DNA from: Lithobates sylvaticus
Lineage: Eukaryota; Chordata; Amphibia; Anura; Ranidae
NCBI GenBank assembly: GCA_028564925.1
Contig: CM053032.1
Span: 117,643,490-117,707,489, forward strand
Direction: 5' to 3'
DNA length: 64,000 nucleotides
The notes below the pieces were generated by a model. The model worked only from the letters and a program-made list of their open reading frames with translations. It was not told the DNA's origin and made no database searches. This document shows positions 32,673 to 45,129 of the stretch, piece by piece (within the stretch, counting starts at the first letter, position 1; each line of letters starts with the position of its first letter). The position numbers were made by a program, and so were the translations under genes.

Positions 32673-35600
32673 GATCCCAACTATGCCACTACTAATGCCG
32701 AGAGGACTGCGAGTCAGTCCTCTCTTCTGTACTACTGTCCTGGAATCCCTCACCCTGTAAAGGCGAGACCCCTGAGTACACCAGCCTATCACCCTTAAAG
32801 GCACCACAACCCAAATATCGGTGACACTTAGCATCCGTCCAGGACCCACACTTGGCATAGTTTTTCTCTGTTGCTGTCAGTTTCCTACTGAGAAAAACTA
32901 TGGGGTGCTCTTACCTATTACCCAATTGAGATACGACTGCTCTTAAGCCCTCACTTGAGGCATCTGTCTGCACCTTCTGAATAGCGTCTTCAGCATCTGC
33001 ATTCCGTTTTATCATTACTGACTTCCTGCCTTTTGTTAAGTCAGTGAATGGTGCAGCGATGGTGGAAAAGTTGGGGATGAACTTCCGGTAGTAGCCAACT
33101 ATGTCCACAAATGCTCTGATCCGCTTTTTGGTTAGGGAACGGGGCCAGTTGAGGTTTCACTAGCCCCCTACCCACAATTTACCCTAGATACTTGGCTTCC
33201 TCCATTCCAATTGCACACTTCTCAGGATTGATTATGAACCCTTTCAAGGAGTCTACTACTGCCTGAACCCGGGAAAGTTGGGACCCTCAATCAGTACTGT
33301 GAATGACTATGTTGTCCAGTAAGACCGAAGCATATTATCGATATGGGCGCAATGTTTTATCCATAGCCAGTTGGAATGTGGCTGGAGCAGAGTGTAGGCC
33401 AAATGGCATTCTTTTATCCTGGGAGTGGGCTTCCAGGGTGGGAAAAGGCTGTTTTCTCTTTGGCTTCATTGGTGAGGGAAATCTGAAAGTACCCTTTTGT
33501 GAGGTCCAACGTGGGGATATACCTGGCGGAACCCAACCTCTCAATTAACTAGTCTACCTGGGGCAACAGATAGAGACTTCATTAAGTTTCCTAAAGTCAT
33601 TGCAAAAGCAGAGTGCCATTGGGTTTTGGTACCAATGCGATTGGACTCAACCACTCACTCTGCGACTCTTCAATGACATCAAGCTCCAGCATTCTTTTCA
33701 CCTCTTCAGACACTGCCACTCTATGTGCTTCTGGGATATGATAAGGCTTTAAACAGATTTTTACTTTGGGCTCTGTTACAATGTCATGCTCGATGACGTT
33801 GGTGAGACCAGGCAATCCTAAAAAAACATGTCCCTATTTCTTTGCAGAAAATCTTTTGCTTGTTGGGTTTGTGGCCTAGACTGGGTAGCAGCAACCTGCA
33901 CCAGGTCAGCTCGTGCAGGGTCCCTGACTGGACACCTTCCACCGCAGATACCTGTTCTTTGTCTCTCCGGGGTTTTAACAAGTTTAAATGATGGATCTTG
34001 TATGGCTTTCTTTTCCCTGGCTAGTGTACCTTGTAGTTCACTTCACCCACTTTTTCCACTACCTCAAACAGTCCCTGCCACTTGGCCAAGAACTTGCTCT
34101 CCATCGTGGGTATCAGAACAGCCACCCGGTCTCCTGCTTGAAACTGTCTGACTTTAGCTGACTGGTTGTACACCCTCCTTTGGGCATCCTGAGCTTTCTG
34201 GAGATGCTCCTTCACTAACGGCCACCCTCTCTCCCATTTGAAATATGCTCTACCACTGTTTTATGTAGTGAGGTTTTACTTTCCCACTTCTCCTTTACTA
34301 GATCGAACAACCCCCCGGGGCCTTTACCCATACACAAACTTGAATGGTGAGAAACCCGTGAATGCTTGTGGAATCTTCCCGGATGGCAAACAGGGCAGGG
34401 AGCAACATGTCCCAATCCTTCCTGTCTCTCTGGACCAAAAACGGGGTCCCCTGGTCCGTTAGTATCTCCTTGGTGAACCCAGTTCTGCAAAACATTTGAA
34501 ATTGCTCCAGGGCAATGGCCTTAAATTAGGTTTTCCTTAATGGGACTGCTTCTGGATATCTGGTTGCACAATCCAGGACTACTAATATATATTGGTGTCC
34601 CCTTGCTGACTTTACCAAGGGCCCCACAAGATCCATAGCGTTCCATTCAAATGGCACCTTAACTATGGGTTTCTATAGTGTGACACTGGGGCGGTTACCT
34701 GGCAAGTGGGGCAGGATGCACAGTACCTTTTTAACTTTAGCCTTCAAGCCTGACAAGTAAAACTGGTTGATTATCATGGCCTCTGTTCTTTCAGCCCCCA
34801 GGTGTCCTCCCAGTGCGTCGTTGTGGGCTAGATCGAGGAGCACCCACCTAGGTGGCTTGGGAACCAGCAGTTGCTCTACCATTCCCCTTTGGCTTTCAGA
34901 CACTCGATAAAGCAAGTCCCCATTCAACGCAAAATGAGGAAACCTTTGATCTGCATCAGGTATTTGTGGGACCCCATTAATAACAGAAACCTGCTCTCGA
35001 GCATTGATAAAAGTAGGATCCTGAAATTGAGCAGTGCCAAACGCACCCCTGGAAACATCCAGGTCTGGGTGCACTGATCTAGAGGAAGTTTCCTCATCAT
35101 CATCCTCCTCAATCGGGATCTGCAATGCGGAAAATACCTCTTCACCCCCCCCCCCCCCCAACATGACCTGTAATAGAGAGACTTCCCCCCCAGAGGTTAA
35201 CTCAGTCTTGAGACCTGAAACATGAACATTATCAACCAGATTAACATTTTCTGCAACCTCATTATTAATGATTGGTATGTCAACATTAGGGGTGTGTGTT
35301 GTGGGAGGTTCTGGACCCCTCAGACTTTGGCCCTTCAATGCCCAGTGTCCCCTGTCCATTCTGTACCTGATTCCATAGTTCAACAAACAATGGAAAGTCA
35401 CGTCCCACTACGATATCATATATCAGACTTTTTACCACCCCACACTTCTTGTGTCACTGAGGTACCGCCATAGGCAGCTGTCACTGGAACTAGGGGGTAC
35501 TCCCTCGTGTCCCCATGGATACGTACTACCTGTAGAGTCTTACCTACCAGGCCTAGTCTCCCAATCACCCTGGCGTGTACCAGCATAACCATACTGCCGG

Positions 35601-36689
35601 AGTCCAGCTGAGCCTTGGCGGGGAGGTGGTTCACCCACACTTTACATTAAAACTGACCTGCAGCCAGGTCAAGGTGGTTGGCACACCATCCCATAGGCTT
35701 CTCCTAAAGTGGGCACTGTGCCTAGGTATGGCCCCAGGACCAGTATTGCCAGCACTGTATGTCCCCCATTCTTGGGACAGGTTCCAATGTCTGGTAGGGC
35801 TTCCCTCCTAGGAGCTGCAGCTGGCCTTGCTGCCCTTGGTGTGGGTTCTCGATGTTTGGCAGGCCTCCACCAGTGTACATTTCAACCACCTCTACCAGCT
35901 GGTCCGTGGTTACAGGATCTTCATGGCTTACCCAGCGCTGCAGGTCATCTAGCAGGGACCACAGGTACCGACCGATCACCACCCGTGCCACCATTTGCAG
36001 GCCTGTCAACTTTTCTGGTTGCAGCCATTTTTTGACCAGATGCACCAGTTAATGCATTTGAGACCTTGGTGGTCAGGTTGGTACCTCAAGAGGTGCACCC
36101 TCTGAGCCTGGACGGCCCTGGTCACTCCCAGGCAGGCCAGGATCTCTGCCTTCAGTCACTCATAGTCTTTGATGTGCTCGGATGTCAAGTCAAAGTAGGC
36201 CCTTTGTGGGTCACCAGTAAGAAAAGGGGCGGTAACGCCAGCCCATAGGTCATGAGGCCACCCCCTCTGTCTGCTATCCTCTCAAAGGTAGGAAGAAAGG
36301 CCTCCACATCATCACTGGGTGTCAGTTTCTGCAAAACATGGCTATCCTTCCCGGCTACTTGGTTGCCGGGGCAACAGCCACTTGCTACCATCCCTGAGCA
36401 AGATGCTTCACTGCCTCCTGCAAGGCAGCCACTTGTGCCTGTGTGGTTTCCTGCTGGGATGAAAACTGGGGGGCCAGCAAAGGGATATTTTCCTGCTGTG
36501 CAGCTATAGCCTGTGCCAGGGCCTGCTGCTGCTAAGCCATCGCCTCCTCATGGCAATAGTTTGCCTCCATGGAGGCTTGCTGCTGGGTCATGGTGGCTTG
36601 CATAGGTGCCTTTATAACCTCAACCATGTCTTTTCCTGCTGCTTTCAGTGTATGAACTGATTTCACCCAAGACATGCAATAGGTACACT

Positions 36690-36954
36690 GGGGTTGATTT
36701 ACTAAAGGCAAATCCACTTTGCACGACAAGTGCACTTGAAAGTGTACTGAAAGTGCACTTGGAAGTGCAGTCGCTGTAGATCTGAGGGGAAGATCTGAAA
36801 TGAGGGGAAGCTCTGCTGATTTTATCATTCAATTATGTGCAAGCTAAAATGCTGTTTTTTATTTTCCTTGCATGTCCCCCTCAGATCTACAGCAAGTGCA
36901 CTTTCAAGTTGAACTTGTAGTGCAAAGTGGATTTGCCTTTTGTAAATAACCCCC
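36690..36954. mobile_element. Fold-back MITE (family shared with 52790-53091)
   Basis: Ends GGGGTTGATTTACTAAAGGC and its inverted partner GCCTTTTGTAAATAACCCCC enclose arms with CAAATCCACTTTGCAC. Internal direct phrases AAGTGCACTTG(A/G)AAGTG recur. It lies in the gag-side interior of the Gypsy fossil. The target duplication is not clear. Confidence 0.8.
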
Positions 36955-37290
36955 ATTGTCTCTTTAAATGTCAGTTGCAGGTTTAAACGGCTTTTGCAGC
37001 TGCAATGCACTCTGCCAGCATTTAAGACACCAGTTGTAAAGTTTGGGGGGTTATAGCTCCACGGGACCATGTGCAAAGCTGTTTAACTTTAAACAATGAG
37101 GTGTTTATTTTTTCTTAAGGCAAGCGCAAAGAAACGCTTCCAGCAGCAAAACAAAAATGCAACACAAAAAGTCTTCTTGTTTTCAGCGCAAAACAGCAGG
37201 AACGAAATCTAATGAAACATACAGTTCATAGATGGGACTTTACCCCAGGGTTAGAACCAGTGTTGGTCATCTTACTTTAAAAAAGTAATT

Positions 37291-38726
37291 AGTTTTTTTT
37301 TTTTATAATTCAATCTTTATTAATAATTTTATTTATACAGTTTACATTTTGCTGATTACATTTCATTAGTCTGTCCATTCATTTAATACCCTTGTGGTCT
37401 GATGATTGGCCCTTCCAGCGGCCCCCGTCCCCCGGGAGAGGAGCAGCAAAAAAAAAAAAACTCATTCCTCCCTGTGTGTGTCCTTGTGTGTATGTGCATT
37501 TCCCCATTACTCCACCTACCGTGTTCCAGTCTCAAATTTCCCTTCTTAACCTCCTCCTATTACCTCTCCCCTCCCCCCACCCCTTCTTCCCCTACCCACC
37601 ACTCGGTCTATGTGTCATTTTATTTTCTTCTAGTTCCCCATCCTTGTGCCTGCCTAGTCAAGTGTTATTTGTCTTATATTTGTGGAGAGAAAAAAAAAAA
37701 AAATTAAAAAAAAAAACAAAACAAATGTCCTCATCCCTGTGGTCCATGGCCGCCGAGAGCGCCCCTCTCCCTCCACAACCAGCATCAGTCAAATTTGTAT
37801 TCAGCATTTCCTTATACATTTCTGTTTTTTTAAAAACAAAGAACTTGAAAACACAGTTATATATTCCCCAAATAGGTTGCCCAGGTTGTGGTCTCCTCCC
37901 TGTCTATTTACTTCAGTTCCCTTCGTTTTTTCTAGCTTGTATTTCAATTTCTATTTCCTGGGCCTGTTCTTCCCATCCCTCCCAGATTGCGTCGTATTTC
38001 TCTTGTTTATTTCTCATTTTATATACCCATCTTTCTGCCTCTTGCATTTTATCTACCTCTCTTTTCCAATCCTCCAATGTTGGGCCCTTGATCTGTTTCC
38101 AATTTCTTGGTATTAGTTTCTTGGCTGCGTTCAATAAATGCTGTATCATATTTTCTTTGTATGCTGCCTTGGTGTTCATAGCCCCATGGAACAGGTAATG
38201 TTCTGGTTTCATCTCACTCTTCTCTTTTTCCATTTTCCTGATCCATGGGGCTATTTCACACCAATATTTCTTTATCTCAGGGCAGGTCCACCATATATGG
38301 AGGTGAGTTCCCTTTTCTCCGCATCCTCTCCAACAGGAGCTCTCTGCGGTTGGGTATATTTGTGCCAATCGGGCAGGGGTTCTATGCCATCTGGTTAAAA
38401 ATTTATATGACATTTCCTGTGTGGCTTAACTTGTTGACGAGGAGTAGGTGGCTTCTATTACCTTTTTTATTTGTAGTGTCGTGAATTTGTACCCTAGTTC
38501 TCTTTCCCATTCCCTTACAAAGTATGGTATTGTGTTTTCTTCCTCACTGAGTACTATTTTATACATCTGGGATAATAGATGGTTGGGCTTTGATATATCT
38601 ATACACATTTTCTCGAATACCGTTAAGGAATCCTGTGATCGAGTTTGTTTTTCTATTTTCTTGTAAAACTGTTTCATTTGATTATACCTCCAACCGTAAT
38701 TAGTTAAGTTACATATTAGTTCTCCC
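37291..38726 (-). mobile_element. 5'-truncated L1 fragment (L1-D) inside hAT-3
   Basis: Flanked by the 11-bp duplication AAAAAGTAATT (37280-37290 and 38727-38737). A T run at the left end is the poly(A) tail on the - strand. It holds the C-terminal end of ORF2 and a pyrimidine-rich (on +) 3' UTR from about 37430 to 37910. Confidence 0.9.
37913..38726 (-). pseudogene. L1-D ORF2, C-terminal end
   Basis: Two open parts: one runs from NLTNYGWRYNQMKQFYKKIE to EATYSSSTS, the other from MSYKFLTRWHRTPARLAQIY to the end. The second has the L1 zinc knuckle CWRGCGEKGTHLHIWWTCP and a basic, coiled-coil-like tail (WKREVDKMQEAERWVYKMRN) ending QARKNEGN. One break lies near 38420. The + strand 268-codon frame over the same bases is antisense and not a gene. 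Confidence 0.9.
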
Positions 38727-39596
38727 AAAAAGTAATTGCGTTAGTAACTCAGTTACTACATTGGAAAGTAATTAGTTACGCAGCAAAGTAACTGACTTTT
38801 TTTTAAAATATTCTATACGTGTAAGCAAGTGGCGGGTCTATTATTATTATATCGTGTAAGGGGCGGGTCTATTATTATTATATCGTGTAAGGGGCGGATG
38901 GCTACAGAAGAGGGCGAATGTTAAATTAATGGGCAGAGCTCGATATATAACAATAATAATAAATGCGCCCCTTGGTTACAGTAATACTAGACCCGCCCCT
39001 TACTTACAAGATAGACGCCCCTTGCAGAGTAGCGCGAGCATCAGGAGCGTGCGGCATCGCCTCGTACAATTACATGTTGACTGCACCTGCGCGGTGTAGA
39101 GTTCACTCAGAGCTGTTTAGGTTCGGCAATTTTCGGAAGCTCCATAGTCCTTCGTACTGTGCAAGCCCTGTGCCTGCGCAGTATAGGGGGTCCTTATCCG
39201 GCGGGGGAACTTTTTCGGCAGGACACCAGAATTACACTACTGCCATCTAGTGGTGGAAGATGTAATTGGGGTAACTAAGCCAAAGTAATGGGAACTGAGC
39301 TACCATGAGGGGAAAAGTAATCAGTTAGATTACTCGTTACCCTCTAAAGTAACTGCGTTAGGTAACTCAGTTTATTTTAACTCAGTTACTTACATCACTG
39401 GTTAGAACAGTCCCAGTCTGGCTATCTGGCAGCTTCCAGGAAATGTGCAGCACTCCATTAAAGGTGTCTCTCCCCCCAACTCCTTCTCCCACACAACACC
39501 TAATACTGCTTCCTGTTTTAAAGTGCTGCTTCCTGGAGGCTCTTAACCTTTTGGGGGCTGGAGTCTCTGTATATAGGAGTGGAGGCCCTTTTCCCA

Positions 39597-39984
39597 CCCC
39601 GAATGTCACTTCAGGGCCTCCTGATGTGTAGATGCTCTAATGAATGCTCTGTAATCTCTAATATAGTAATTTATACTGGCAGTTCATAGGCAGCTTCATA
39701 TAAGTATGGTTAAAATAAATTCTTTTTAAAGGCAAAAGGAAAAACCCCATGAAAAACGTGTTAATCATATCATAAAAGATATGTACAATTCACGCATGAC
39801 TTCACTTGGGTATAAGACATTAGTTGTCTATAAGTATTAGTGTCCAATTAGACATATATGGCTCCACTCTGGCACTGGACATGCATTATCCATATAAACT
39901 GCGCATCCATTTTAAATTTGTTGTATCACTGTGGAAGTCTATATTGGACAACAAATCCCATTTAGATAAATATAAGACTCGGAG
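39597..39984. other. Unassigned sequence
   Basis: Between the Gypsy LTR and an L1 remnant. AT-rich; no frame, ends or tandem structure noticed. Confidence 0.5.
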
Positions 39985-40560
39985 GAGTTGCGAGTTGGAA
40001 TGAGGTGGTGGATAGGATTGTCCAGGTATTTAAAATCCACCTGGACTTGGATCCCATCCAATGCCTCCTGGGGGGGCTTGAGGGAAAGGGCAGGTCAGGG
40101 GAGACTTAATTAGCGATTTTGCGATGCCTCTTTCAGGCCAGGAAACTCATTGTTCAGAAGAGTCAGTCCCCTATTCCCCCATCTGTTAATGAGTGGGAAC
40201 AAAATATGGAGAGGGTGATTCTTAAAGAAAGAACGACATACATTAAACAAGGGAACTTTGATAAATTCCATTTGATATGGAAACTGTGGAACGAGAAGGA
40301 CAGTAATATGAATTCCTAAGATAATGTAAAGTATAGATATCCAGATGAAGTAGAAGAAGTAGCAGTATGTGGGAATGTCGAAGTAGAGGGAGCGTAAGGT
40401 AGATGTATGATGTAGTGGGGGAGAGAATGGGATAGAAGGGGTAGCGAGAGAGGAATAATACCTATAAATTGCCTAGCGTTCTTTCTTCTAACTGATTAAT
40501 GTATCTGAGTTGTATGAGAATGTATATAATATGTAAATGTGAAAATTAAAAGAAAGATAT
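39985..40560 (+). pseudogene. L1 ORF2 extreme C-terminus and 3' UTR (L1-E)
   Basis: The frame RCLFQARKLIVQKSQSPIPP to WKLWNEKDSNMNS, then a stop at about 40319, matches the last 65 residues of L1 ORF2 (compare the end of the L1-A protein: SLYQARKLQ, then MLIKQANYGKFVKIWNPW). A degenerate upstream part begins near 39985. After the stop is a G/A-rich then AT-rich 3' UTR that fades by 40560. Confidence 0.75.
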
Positions 40561-41599
40561 AAAGTTAAAGATAAATATATGACAATATTCAAGGTAGAAA
40601 TCACTTGTAAAGTAAGGTGTACAGTGTGGTCCAGAGGAGGACTCAGTATCTCAAAGCCACAAGGATGTTGTTCTGCCTCCCTTGCACACTGTAGTTGGAC
40701 AATATGCACTCGTATGTATTCTAGCAGGTTGTAACTTAAACCCCTTGGCATTGAAAATGCAAGTCACACATGTTTGCTCATAGCGGGTTTCAGTATAGTA
40801 AAGCCTCGTACACACGATCAAATTTTCTGATGGGAATTGTGTGATGGCAGGCTGTTGGCAGAAAATCCGACCGTTTGTATGCTCCATCGGACAATTGTTG
40901 TCGGATTTTCCACAGACAAATGTTGGATGGCAAGCTTTAAAATTTTCCGCGGACAAATGTCTGTCGTCGGATTTTACGAGCGTGTGTACACAAGTCAGTC
41001 GGACAAAAGTCCAAAGTACAAACACGCATGCTCAGAAGCAAAGACGAGGCAGAATCGGTCAGTCTTGTAAACAAGCGTTCGTAATGGAGAATTAACATTG
41101 GTGACCCGGTAAATTATGAAATCTCGAAACATTTGCACATTCTCTTCTTCTTTAACCACTTCAGCCCCGGACCATTTGGCAGCCAAAGGACCAGAGGTCT
41201 TTTTTCAATTTTGCACTGCACTGCTTTAACTGGTAATTGCGCGGTCATGCAATGTTGTAACCAAACGAAATTTGCGTCCTTTTCTTCCCACAAATAGAGC
41301 TTTCTTTTGATGGTATTTGATTGCCTCTGTGATTTTTATTTTTTGCGCTATAAACGGAAAAAGACCGCAAATTTTGAAAAAAAAAGATATTTTCTACTTT
41401 TTGTTGTAAGAAAAATCCAATAAACTCAATTTTAGTCAAACATTTGGGCCAAAATGTATTCAGCCACATGTCTTTAGTAAAAAAAATGCCAATAAGCGTA
41501 TATTTATTGGTTTGCGCAAAAGTTATAGCGTCTACAAACTAGAGTACATTTTCTGGCATTTACACCGCTTTTAATTTATGACTGCCTATCTCATTTCTT

Positions 41600-42655
41600 G
41601 AGGTGCTAAAATGGCAGGGAAGTACAAAACCCCCCCAAATGACCCCATTTTGGAAAGTAGACACCCCAAGCTATTTGCTGAGAGGCATGTTGAGCCCATT
41701 GAATATTTTTTTTTAGTCCCAAGTGATTGAATAAAGACAAAAAAAAAAAAAATTTATTCAAAAAGTTGTCACGAAATGATATATTGCTCACACATGCCAT
41801 GGTTATATGTGGAATTGCACCCCAAAATACATTTTGCTGCTTCTCCTGAGTATGGGGATACCACATGTGTGGGACTTTTTGGGAGTCTAGCCGCGTACAG
41901 GGCCCCGAAACCCAAGCACCGCCTTCAGCATTTCTAAGGGTGCAAATTTTTGATTTCACTCCTCACTACCTATCACAGTTTCGAAGGCCATAAAATGCCA
42001 AAATAGCACAAAACCCCCCCAAATGACCCCATTTTGGAAAGTAGACACCCCAAGCTATTTGTTGAGAGGCATGGTGAGTATTTTACAGCTCTCATGTGTT
42101 TTTGAAAATGAAGAAAGTAAAGAAAAAACATTTTTTTTTTCTTTTTTCAATTTTCAAAACTTTGTGACAAAAAGCGAGATCTGCAAAATACTCACCATAC
42201 CTCTCAGCAAATAGCTTGGGGTGTCTACTTTCCAAAATGGGGTCATTTGGGGGTGGTTTGTGCCATCTGGGCATTCCATGGCCTCCGAAACTGTGATTGG
42301 CAGTGAGGAGTGAAATAAAAAAATTACACCCTTAGAAAGCCTGAAGGCGGTGCTTGGATTTTGGGGTCCCGTACGCGGCTAGGCTCCCAAAAAGTCCCAC
42401 ACATGTGGTATCCCCGTACTCAGGAGAAGCAACAGAATGTATTTTGGGGTGTATTTCCACATATGCCCATGGCATGTTTGAGCAATATATCATTTAATGA
42501 CAACTTTTTGTAAAAAAAAATATTATTTTTTTTTTTCATTATTCAATCTCTTGGGACCAAAAAAAAAAAAATATTTAATGGGCTCAACATTGCTCTCAGC
42601 AAATAGCTTGGGGTGTCTACTTTCCAAAATGGGGTCATTTGGGGGGGGGTTTGAA
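41600..42655. repeat. Large imperfect palindrome in the piggyBac
   Basis: The phrase CCCCATTTTGGAAAGTAGAC and then ACCCCAAGCTATTTG appears at about 41643 and 42020, and inverted at about 42210 and 42600. The arms share ACACATGTGGTATCCCC-like and GCGGTGCTTGG blocks. It looks like a fold-back made of two nested inverted pairs, centred at about 42130. Not coding. Confidence 0.85.
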
Positions 42656-43600
42656 CTGTTCTGGCATTTTATGCACAACATTTAGAAGCCTATGTCACAC
42701 GTCACCCACTCTTCTAACCACTTGAAGATAAAGCCCTTTCTGACACTTTTTGTTTACATGAAAACATATTTTTTTTTGCAAGAAAATTACGTTGAACCCC
42801 CAAACACTATATATATATTGTTAAAGCAAAGGCCCTACAGATTAAAATGGTGGGTGTTGCATTTTTTTTTCCACACAGTATTTGCGCAGCGATTTTTCAA
42901 ACGCATTTTTTGTGGAAAAAATACACGTTTTTTTATTTTAATGCACTAAAACACACTATATTGCTCAAATTTTTGATAAAATAAAAAATATGATCTTAGG
43001 CCGAGTACATGGATACCAAACACGACATGCTTTAAAATTGCGCACAAACACGCAGTGGCGACAAACTACATACATTTTTAAAAGCCTTTAAAAGCCTTTA
43101 CAGGTTACCACATTAGATTCACGGAGGAGGTCTACTGCTAAAATTACTGCCCTCGATCTGACCTTCGCGGTGATATCTCACATGCATGGTGCAATTGCTG
43201 TTTACATATGACGCCAGACCAACGCTTGTGTTCGCCTTTGCGCAAGAGAAGGGGGGGCAGGGGTGCTTTTTTTACTTTTTTTTTTAGTTTTTCTTTTTAT
43301 TTTGCTTTTTTATTTTATTTTTAAACTGTTCCTTGCATTTTTTTTTTCTTAGTTATCATTTTTATTGTTATCGCAGGGAATGTAAATATCCCCTATGATA
43401 GCAATAGGCAGTGACAGGTACTCTTTTTTTGAAAAAAGGGTCTATTAGACCCTAGATCTTTCCTCTGCCCTCAAAGCATCTGACCACACCAAGATCGGTG
43501 TGATAAAATGCTTTCCCAATGGTGCGGTGGGTATGCCCACCATTAGAATACCTCCCTTCATCCACCCACTTCTAATGATGGGCATACATGCACCATTTAT

Positions 43601-44760
43601 ATATGCCGAAGCATGGGGGCATCCTCCCGCAAAAAAGTTATGCCACGTACACATGGTCGGACTTTTTTCGACCATATGTACGTGGCATTAGGAGCAAAAT
43701 CGCTCTTCCGCCCTCTGCTGCCCCCATGCTTCGGCATATATGCTCTTTTTTTTAACTGTGGTGGTGAAATCACCTCCTACAGCGTTGGAGTCGCGGCTTT
43801 ATGTATCGTGGGAGCAAACGCTGTTGCTGTCGAGATAAATAAATCCACGCTGCAACTAAATGGCGTACCTGCTAAGCAAATAATGGTTAACATTAAAACA
43901 AAGTAACATTACAGTATAACAGTAAGACCTTACCATACCATACCTGCAAAGCAAATACCAAAAAAAAAAAACATAGTAAAAAATAAAACATTTTGTTAAC
44001 GCAACCGGTGCCTAAAATATATATATGCCGAAGCATGGGGGCATCCTCCCGCAAAAAAGTTATCCCACGTACACATGGTCGGATTTTTTCGACCATATGT
44101 ACGTGGCATTAGGAGCAAAATCGCTCCTCCGCCCTCTGCTGCCCCCATGCTTCGGCATATATGCTCTTTTTTTTAACTGTGGTGGTGAAATCACCTCCTA
44201 CAGCGTTGGAGTCACGGCTTTATGTATCGTGGGAGCAAACGCTGTTGCTGTCAAGATAAATAAATCCACGCTGCAACTGAATGGCGTACCTGCTAAGCAA
44301 ATAATGGTTAACATTAAAACAAAGTAACATTACAGTATAACAGTAAGACCTTACCATACCATACCTGCAAAGCAAATACCAAAAAAAACATAGTAAAAAA
44401 TAAAACATTTTGTTAACGCAACCGGTGCCTAAAATATATATATGCCGAAGCATGGGGGCATCCTCCCGCAAAAAAGTTATGCCACGTACACATGGTCGGA
44501 CTTTTTTCAACCGTATGTACGTGGCATTAGGAGCAAAATCGCTCCTCCGCCCTCTGCTGCCCCCATGCTTCGGCATATATGCTCTTTTTTTTTTAACTGT
44601 GGTGGTGAAATTACCTCCTACAGCGTTGGAGTCGTGGCTTTATGTATCGTGGGAGCAAACGCTGTTGCTGTCAAGATAAATAAATCCGCGCTGCAACTGA
44701 ATGGCGCACCTGAAAAACAAAAAAATGGTTAACAATAAAACACAGTAAACAAAATTACAT
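43601..44760. repeat. Three tandem copies of a 420-bp unit
   Basis: Unit starts (ATATGCCGAAGCATGGGGGC) are at 43601, 44023 and 44440, with spacings of 422 and 417 bp. Each unit has a 20-bp perfect inverted pair (ATATGCCGAAGCATGGGGGC and GCCCCCATGCTTCGGCATAT) surrounding a 47-bp MITE. The third unit fades at about 44760. Confidence 0.93.
43641..43687. mobile_element. 47-bp MITE, TTA target (triplicated with its host repeat)
   Basis: TTA (43638-43640 and 43688-43690) flanks a unit that is nearly all terminal repeat: TGCCACGTACACATGGTCGG at one end and, inverted, TGCCACGTACATATGGTCG at the other. Copies at about 44062 and 44479 lie at the same place of the other tandem units, so they arose by duplication and not by separate insertion. 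Confidence 0.85.
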
Positions 44761-44829
44761 ACCTGAAAAGCAAGCATGATAAAACATAATAAAACATTGC
44801 AGAATAGAACAGAGTAAAAAAGAGCAACA

Positions 44830-44831
<2 letters not shown>

Positions 44832-44862
<31 letters not shown>
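44832..44862. repeat. (GA)n microsatellite
   Basis: About 15 uninterrupted GA units. Confidence 0.98.
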
Positions 44863-44864
<2 letters not shown>

Positions 44865-45129
44865 AATAAAACGACAACTATTTTTGTTTTTTTTATTTTA
44901 TATTTTTTTTGGGGGTTTTTTTTTTTTTGTACTTTTTTTTTTTATTTTTTACACTTTTTTTTTTAAACTATAACTATAATTTTAACTGTAACGGTCGGGT
45001 CTCAAAATGCGATGGCATTCTTGAGACCCTGTAACTATAATTTTAACTAACGGTCGGGTCTCAAAATGCGATGGCATTCTTGAGACCCTGTGAAAGTGTA
45101 TCCTAGCCTGTGAAATGCTGTACCCTACA

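Larger units (their letters stand above)
37258..39400. mobile_element. Non-autonomous hAT element (hAT-3) in the LTR
   Basis: An exact 8-bp direct repeat GTTAGAAC (37250-37257 and 39401-39408) flanks ends CAGTGTTGGTCATCTTACTT and, inverted, CAGTGATGTAAGTAACTGAG. Subterminal TAACT/AGTTA repeats fill the right side. An 8-bp duplication and CAGTG ends fit hAT. Without the L1 inside, it is about 700 bp. No transposase. Confidence 0.9.
31822..39596 (-). mobile_element. Gypsy-clade LTR retrotransposon, Gmr1-like domain order (fossil, broken)
   Basis: The element runs right to left. The 5' LTR is 37044-39596 (swollen by insertions) and the 3' LTR is 31822-32672. Interior parts on the - strand, 5' to 3': gag-like region (about 36500-35700), aspartic protease (around 35600, LDSGS), integrase zinc-binding and core region (about 34900-34300), integrase C-terminal part (about 34200-34020), then reverse transcriptase (about 33810-33340) and the RT end with RNase H start (about 33100-32900). 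Integrase thus comes before RT, unlike standard Gypsy. Pol is broken in many places (around ten). LTR divergence of several percent and three generations of inserts point to moderate to old age. Confidence 0.85.
37044..39596 (-). repeat. 5' LTR of the Gypsy fossil, split by a hAT insertion
   Basis: The two LTR pieces are 37044-37249 and 39409-39596, separated by hAT-3 and its 8-bp duplication. Their joint restores the sequence of the other LTR at about 32480-32500. Confidence 0.85.

Noticed and set aside
37392-38198. 268-codon + strand open frame
   Set aside because: It is antisense to the L1-D 3' UTR and ORF2 end, begins in a pyrimidine-rich tract and has low-complexity composition.
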